From assembly GCA_900770805.1 (NCBI GenBank), contig CAAGLP010000068.1, positions 1-8,024 of the forward strand: a DNA stretch of 8,024 nucleotides, in the 5' to 3' direction. Below the pieces are notes generated by a model, which had not been told where the DNA came from, did no database searches, and was given only the letters and a program-made list of their open reading frames with translations. The stretch's first letter is position 1; every line of letters starts with the position of its first letter. Both the position numbers and the translations under genes were made by a program. This stretch comes from an uncultured Paraprevotella sp. GTDB taxonomy: Bacteria > Bacteroidota > Bacteroidia > Bacteroidales > Bacteroidaceae. Shown here in pieces: positions 6,603 to 8,024 of the stretch.

Positions 6603-7682
6603 TCAGGCAAACATATCATACAGACGCCAAGCCATCGCTCCAATAATGAAGGCTATGACTATCGCGGCTACAAGAATTATAACACGCATGACAACAACCT
6701 GCAACTGACGTTGCTTGTCCGTTTCCTTTATCACCTCCGGTTCTGGCTGTGCATTCGGGTCTTCTTCAACCTTTGTTTCGTTTACATATTGCAATGCTGC
6801 AACAAGATTGGCATCGTTTTCATTGATTTGAGTACTCCATTTGGCAAACTTAACCAAGTCAGCTGTACGGAATATCTCTCTCAGTTCATCAAGGCTCTTT
6901 TGATCACCATCCTCTGTAAGGCGCTCAATGATTTCGGAACTGGTCATTTCCATTGCAGAAAACGCATAGCGTTCCTGTATATACGTCCTCAAAGCGTCTG
7001 TAAGCAAAGTATAATATTCCTTACTGTCTTCCTGAGCCCAAGTACGCTGTGCCTTTATGCGCTCTATCTCGCTTATGGCAACCTGATGTGCAGGTATCTT
7101 CTTCTTACGACGAATTATACGGAATATTGGTTTGCCTTTCTTTATCAGAATACTCATAAGTACAATCAATCCAACCAATGGGAGGATTATCAGAAAGCTA
7201 TAGGCCAACTGTTTCCAGTCGTCCCAACTGAAAGGCAACTCCTGGATATCACGAGGGGGAAAGAATACTTCTGCGTTAAGAGTATCAACTTCAAGGGTAT
7301 ATACCTTTAAAGCTAAAGGTTTACTTTCATATACTGTAGAGTCAATCATCACCTGCATTGGAGGAAGATAATAGAACGACGAGTCCCAAGCCGTAATGAT
7401 ATAACGTTGTGTAATCTGCAACTGCTTGCCGTCATTCATATGCACAGTATCAGGAGCATCTACATCTACAATCTCAACGTTTGGTATTATCTCCATACCT
7501 TTCTTCAGTACCGGTAACTGCAATTTCCTGTCTGCAGGCATTGATACTTCCAATTCCAAACCGTCTTGCTGTCCGACAAACATCTGCAAACTGTCCAGAC
7601 GGGCAGTTACCGTTACCTGCGCACGAAGAGGCAAAACGACGAGCATGGCAGCCGCAAACATAGCGACTAATCTGCCTGCCAT
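6603..7682 (-). CDS. Bat-locus conserved membrane protein (between DUF58 gene and batA)
   Basis: The protein is 359 residues from the preferred start. It is the extra membrane protein usually found between the DUF58 gene and batA in Bacteroidetes; I know no settled name. From the preferred ATG, a signal peptide MAGRLVAMFAAAMLVVLPLRA is followed by a periplasmic beta-rich domain of about 135 residues that resembles a short BatD ectodomain. Then come a transmembrane helix (YSFLIILPLVGLIVLMSILI), a basic stretch (RIIRRKKK), a helical cytoplasmic domain with LLTDALRTYIQERYAF, and a C-terminal membrane helix (VMRVIILVAAIVIAFIIG). The helical part resembles the tail of BatD, including the FRTADLVKFAKW motif seen as CEFARFAPGD in BatD. 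The frame also has an ATG at 7724, which would put a His/Thr/Cys-rich 14-residue extension before the signal peptide; 7682 is therefore preferred. It ends in TGA, 41 nt before batA. Confidence 0.85.
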   Translation of the reverse strand: MAGRLVAMFAAAMLVVLPLRAQVTVTARLDSLQMFVGQQDGLELEVSMPADRKLQLPVLKKGMEIIPNVEIVDVDAPDTVHMNDGKQLQITQRYIITAWDSSFYYLPPMQVMIDSTVYESKPLALKVYTLEVDTLNAEVFFPPRDIQELPFSWDDWKQLAYSFLIILPLVGLIVLMSILIKKGKPIFRIIRRKKKIPAHQVAISEIERIKAQRTWAQEDSKEYYTLLTDALRTYIQERYAFSAMEMTSSEIIERLTEDGDQKSLDELREIFRTADLVKFAKWSTQINENDANLVAALQYVNETKVEEDPNAQPEPEVIKETDKQRQLQVVVMRVIILVAAIVIAFIIGAMAWRLYDMFA

Positions 7683-7692
7683 ATTTCTGCTG

Positions 7693-7752
7693 TTACAGGT
7701 ATATGTATGTGTATTGCAATGCATCTAAATTAAATTTCTTGTTTTTCAACAT
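7693..7752 (-). CDS. Possible 19-codon leader ORF
   Basis: Minus-strand ATG at 7752 opens a 19-residue frame (MLKNKKFNLDALQYTYIYL) ending in TAA at 7693, 10 nt before the preferred start of the next gene. It is preceded by GGAGGG with 3 nt between, an unusually good Shine-Dalgarno match for a Bacteroidales genome. The GGAGGG sits inside a small GCCC-GGA-GGGC hairpin. It could be a translational leader or simply chance; a 19-codon frame has little weight alone. If the longer start at 7724 of the next gene is used, this ORF would overlap it in another frame. Confidence 0.2.
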   Translation of the reverse strand: MLKNKKFNLDALQYTYIYL

Positions 7753-7754
7753 TC

Positions 7755-7765
7755 GCCCTCCGGGC
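7755..7765 (-). promoter_or_regulatory. GCCC-GGA-GGGC mini-hairpin holding a Shine-Dalgarno-like site
   Basis: On the minus strand GCCCGGAGGGC can fold into a 4-bp GC stem with a 3-nt loop, just after the DUF58 stop codon. The GGAGGG within it could pair with 16S rRNA. It has no following T-run long enough to make it a classical terminator (next come GAATGTTGAAAAAC). Its role, if any, is unknown. Confidence 0.25.
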
Positions 7766-7768
7766 AAT

Positions 7769-8024
7769 TTAAGACCTTTGCTTGAACAATCCCATAAGGG
7801 CAGTAACATAGTCATGGTCGGTTCGTACACTGACATTGTCTACTCCACTACGGGTAAATGTTTCCCTCAGTCGATTCTGCTGTCCCCTCCACCATGCAGC
7901 ATGCTGATTGCGTACCTTCTTGCTACTGGTGTCTACAAGCAATTCCTCTCCTGTCTCAGCATCACGTATCTGCATCAGACCCACATCGGGTAATTCTGCC
8001 ACACGGCGATCATAGACCTGCACA
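7769..8024 (-). CDS. DUF58-domain protein, C-terminal part (cut by window edge)
   Basis: The last 84-85 codons of a DUF58 protein, typically about 290 residues; the frame runs out of the right edge, so the N-terminal three quarters are missing. The visible end (DVGLMQIRDAETGEELLVDT, then SSKKVRNQHAAWW, then GVDNVSVRTDHDYVTALMGL) is the characteristic C-terminus of Bacteroidetes DUF58 proteins encoded next to MoxR and Bat genes. The GTG at the extreme edge is an internal valine codon, not a start. DUF58 proteins are VWA-like partners of MoxR ATPases, so a moxR gene is expected immediately upstream outside the window. It ends in TAA, 44 nt before the longest frame of the next gene, and probably heads the visible part of the operon. 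Confidence 0.93.
   Translation of the reverse strand, partial: VQVYDRRVAELPDVGLMQIRDAETGEELLVDTSSKKVRNQHAAWWRGQQNRLRETFTRSGVDNVSVRTDHDYVTALMGLFKQRS

Noticed and set aside
6711..7310. Plus-strand open frame of 199 codons
   Set aside because: It lies wholly antisense to the well-supported Bat-locus membrane protein, has no recognisable domain, and its Cys/Tyr/Leu-rich makeup is typical of a shadow frame.
7853..8024. A complete small 84-residue gene starting at GTG 8023
   Set aside because: The frame is open to the window edge and the sequence matches the C-terminus of DUF58 proteins, so it is a fragment of a longer gene.
1..8024. Mobile elements, CRISPR arrays, tRNA or rRNA genes, or a new defence system
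   Set aside because: No terminal inverted repeats, transposase motifs, spaced direct repeats or RNA-gene signatures were seen. All long stretches are explained by the bat cluster, the PAP2 gene and the AraC fragment.

Overview
This 8 kb window comes from a Bacteroidales bacterium, probably of the Bacteroides/Prevotella type. The evidence is the gene content (a complete batA-batE core with the extra membrane protein usual in this phylum), moderate GC, and mostly absent Shine-Dalgarno sequences. The left end carries Illumina library adapter (positions 1-26), so this is the raw edge of an assembled contig, possibly from a metagenome, and the first real base is about 27.

Layout: on the plus strand, the C-terminal DNA-binding part of an AraC-family regulator (27-459) is cut by the contig end. 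Everything else lies on the minus strand and reads right to left as one tightly packed cluster. In transcription order it holds the C-terminus of a DUF58 protein (cut by the right edge), a two-helix membrane protein of the bat locus, BatA, BatB, BatC, BatD, BatE and a PAP2-family phosphatase. Gaps are 9-44 nt by the longest frames, or 86 nt before the two-helix protein if its preferred start is used. The exception is 70 nt before batD, and batE starts 2 nt after batD ends. The araC and PAP2 genes converge and overlap by 4 nt at their stop codons.

How the genes work together: this is the MoxR/DUF58/Bat (Bacteroides aerotolerance) cluster. A MoxR AAA+ ATPase gene would be expected just beyond the right edge, upstream of the DUF58 gene. 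BatA and BatB are membrane-anchored von Willebrand factor A proteins with complete metal-binding (MIDAS) motifs. BatC and BatE carry TPR repeats. BatD is a large envelope protein with extensive extracytoplasmic domains. Together they look like an envelope-associated assembly or chaperone complex. The locus was linked to aerotolerance in B. fragilis, but its molecular function is still unsettled. The PAP2 phosphatase at the 3' end is probably co-transcribed and may act on undecaprenyl or other lipid phosphates.

I found no mobile element, CRISPR array, rRNA or tRNA, and no convincing new system. The points most worth checking are the adapter contamination, the glutamine-rich tract in BatC, the short leader-like ORF before the two-helix protein, and the PAP2 gene attached to the operon.
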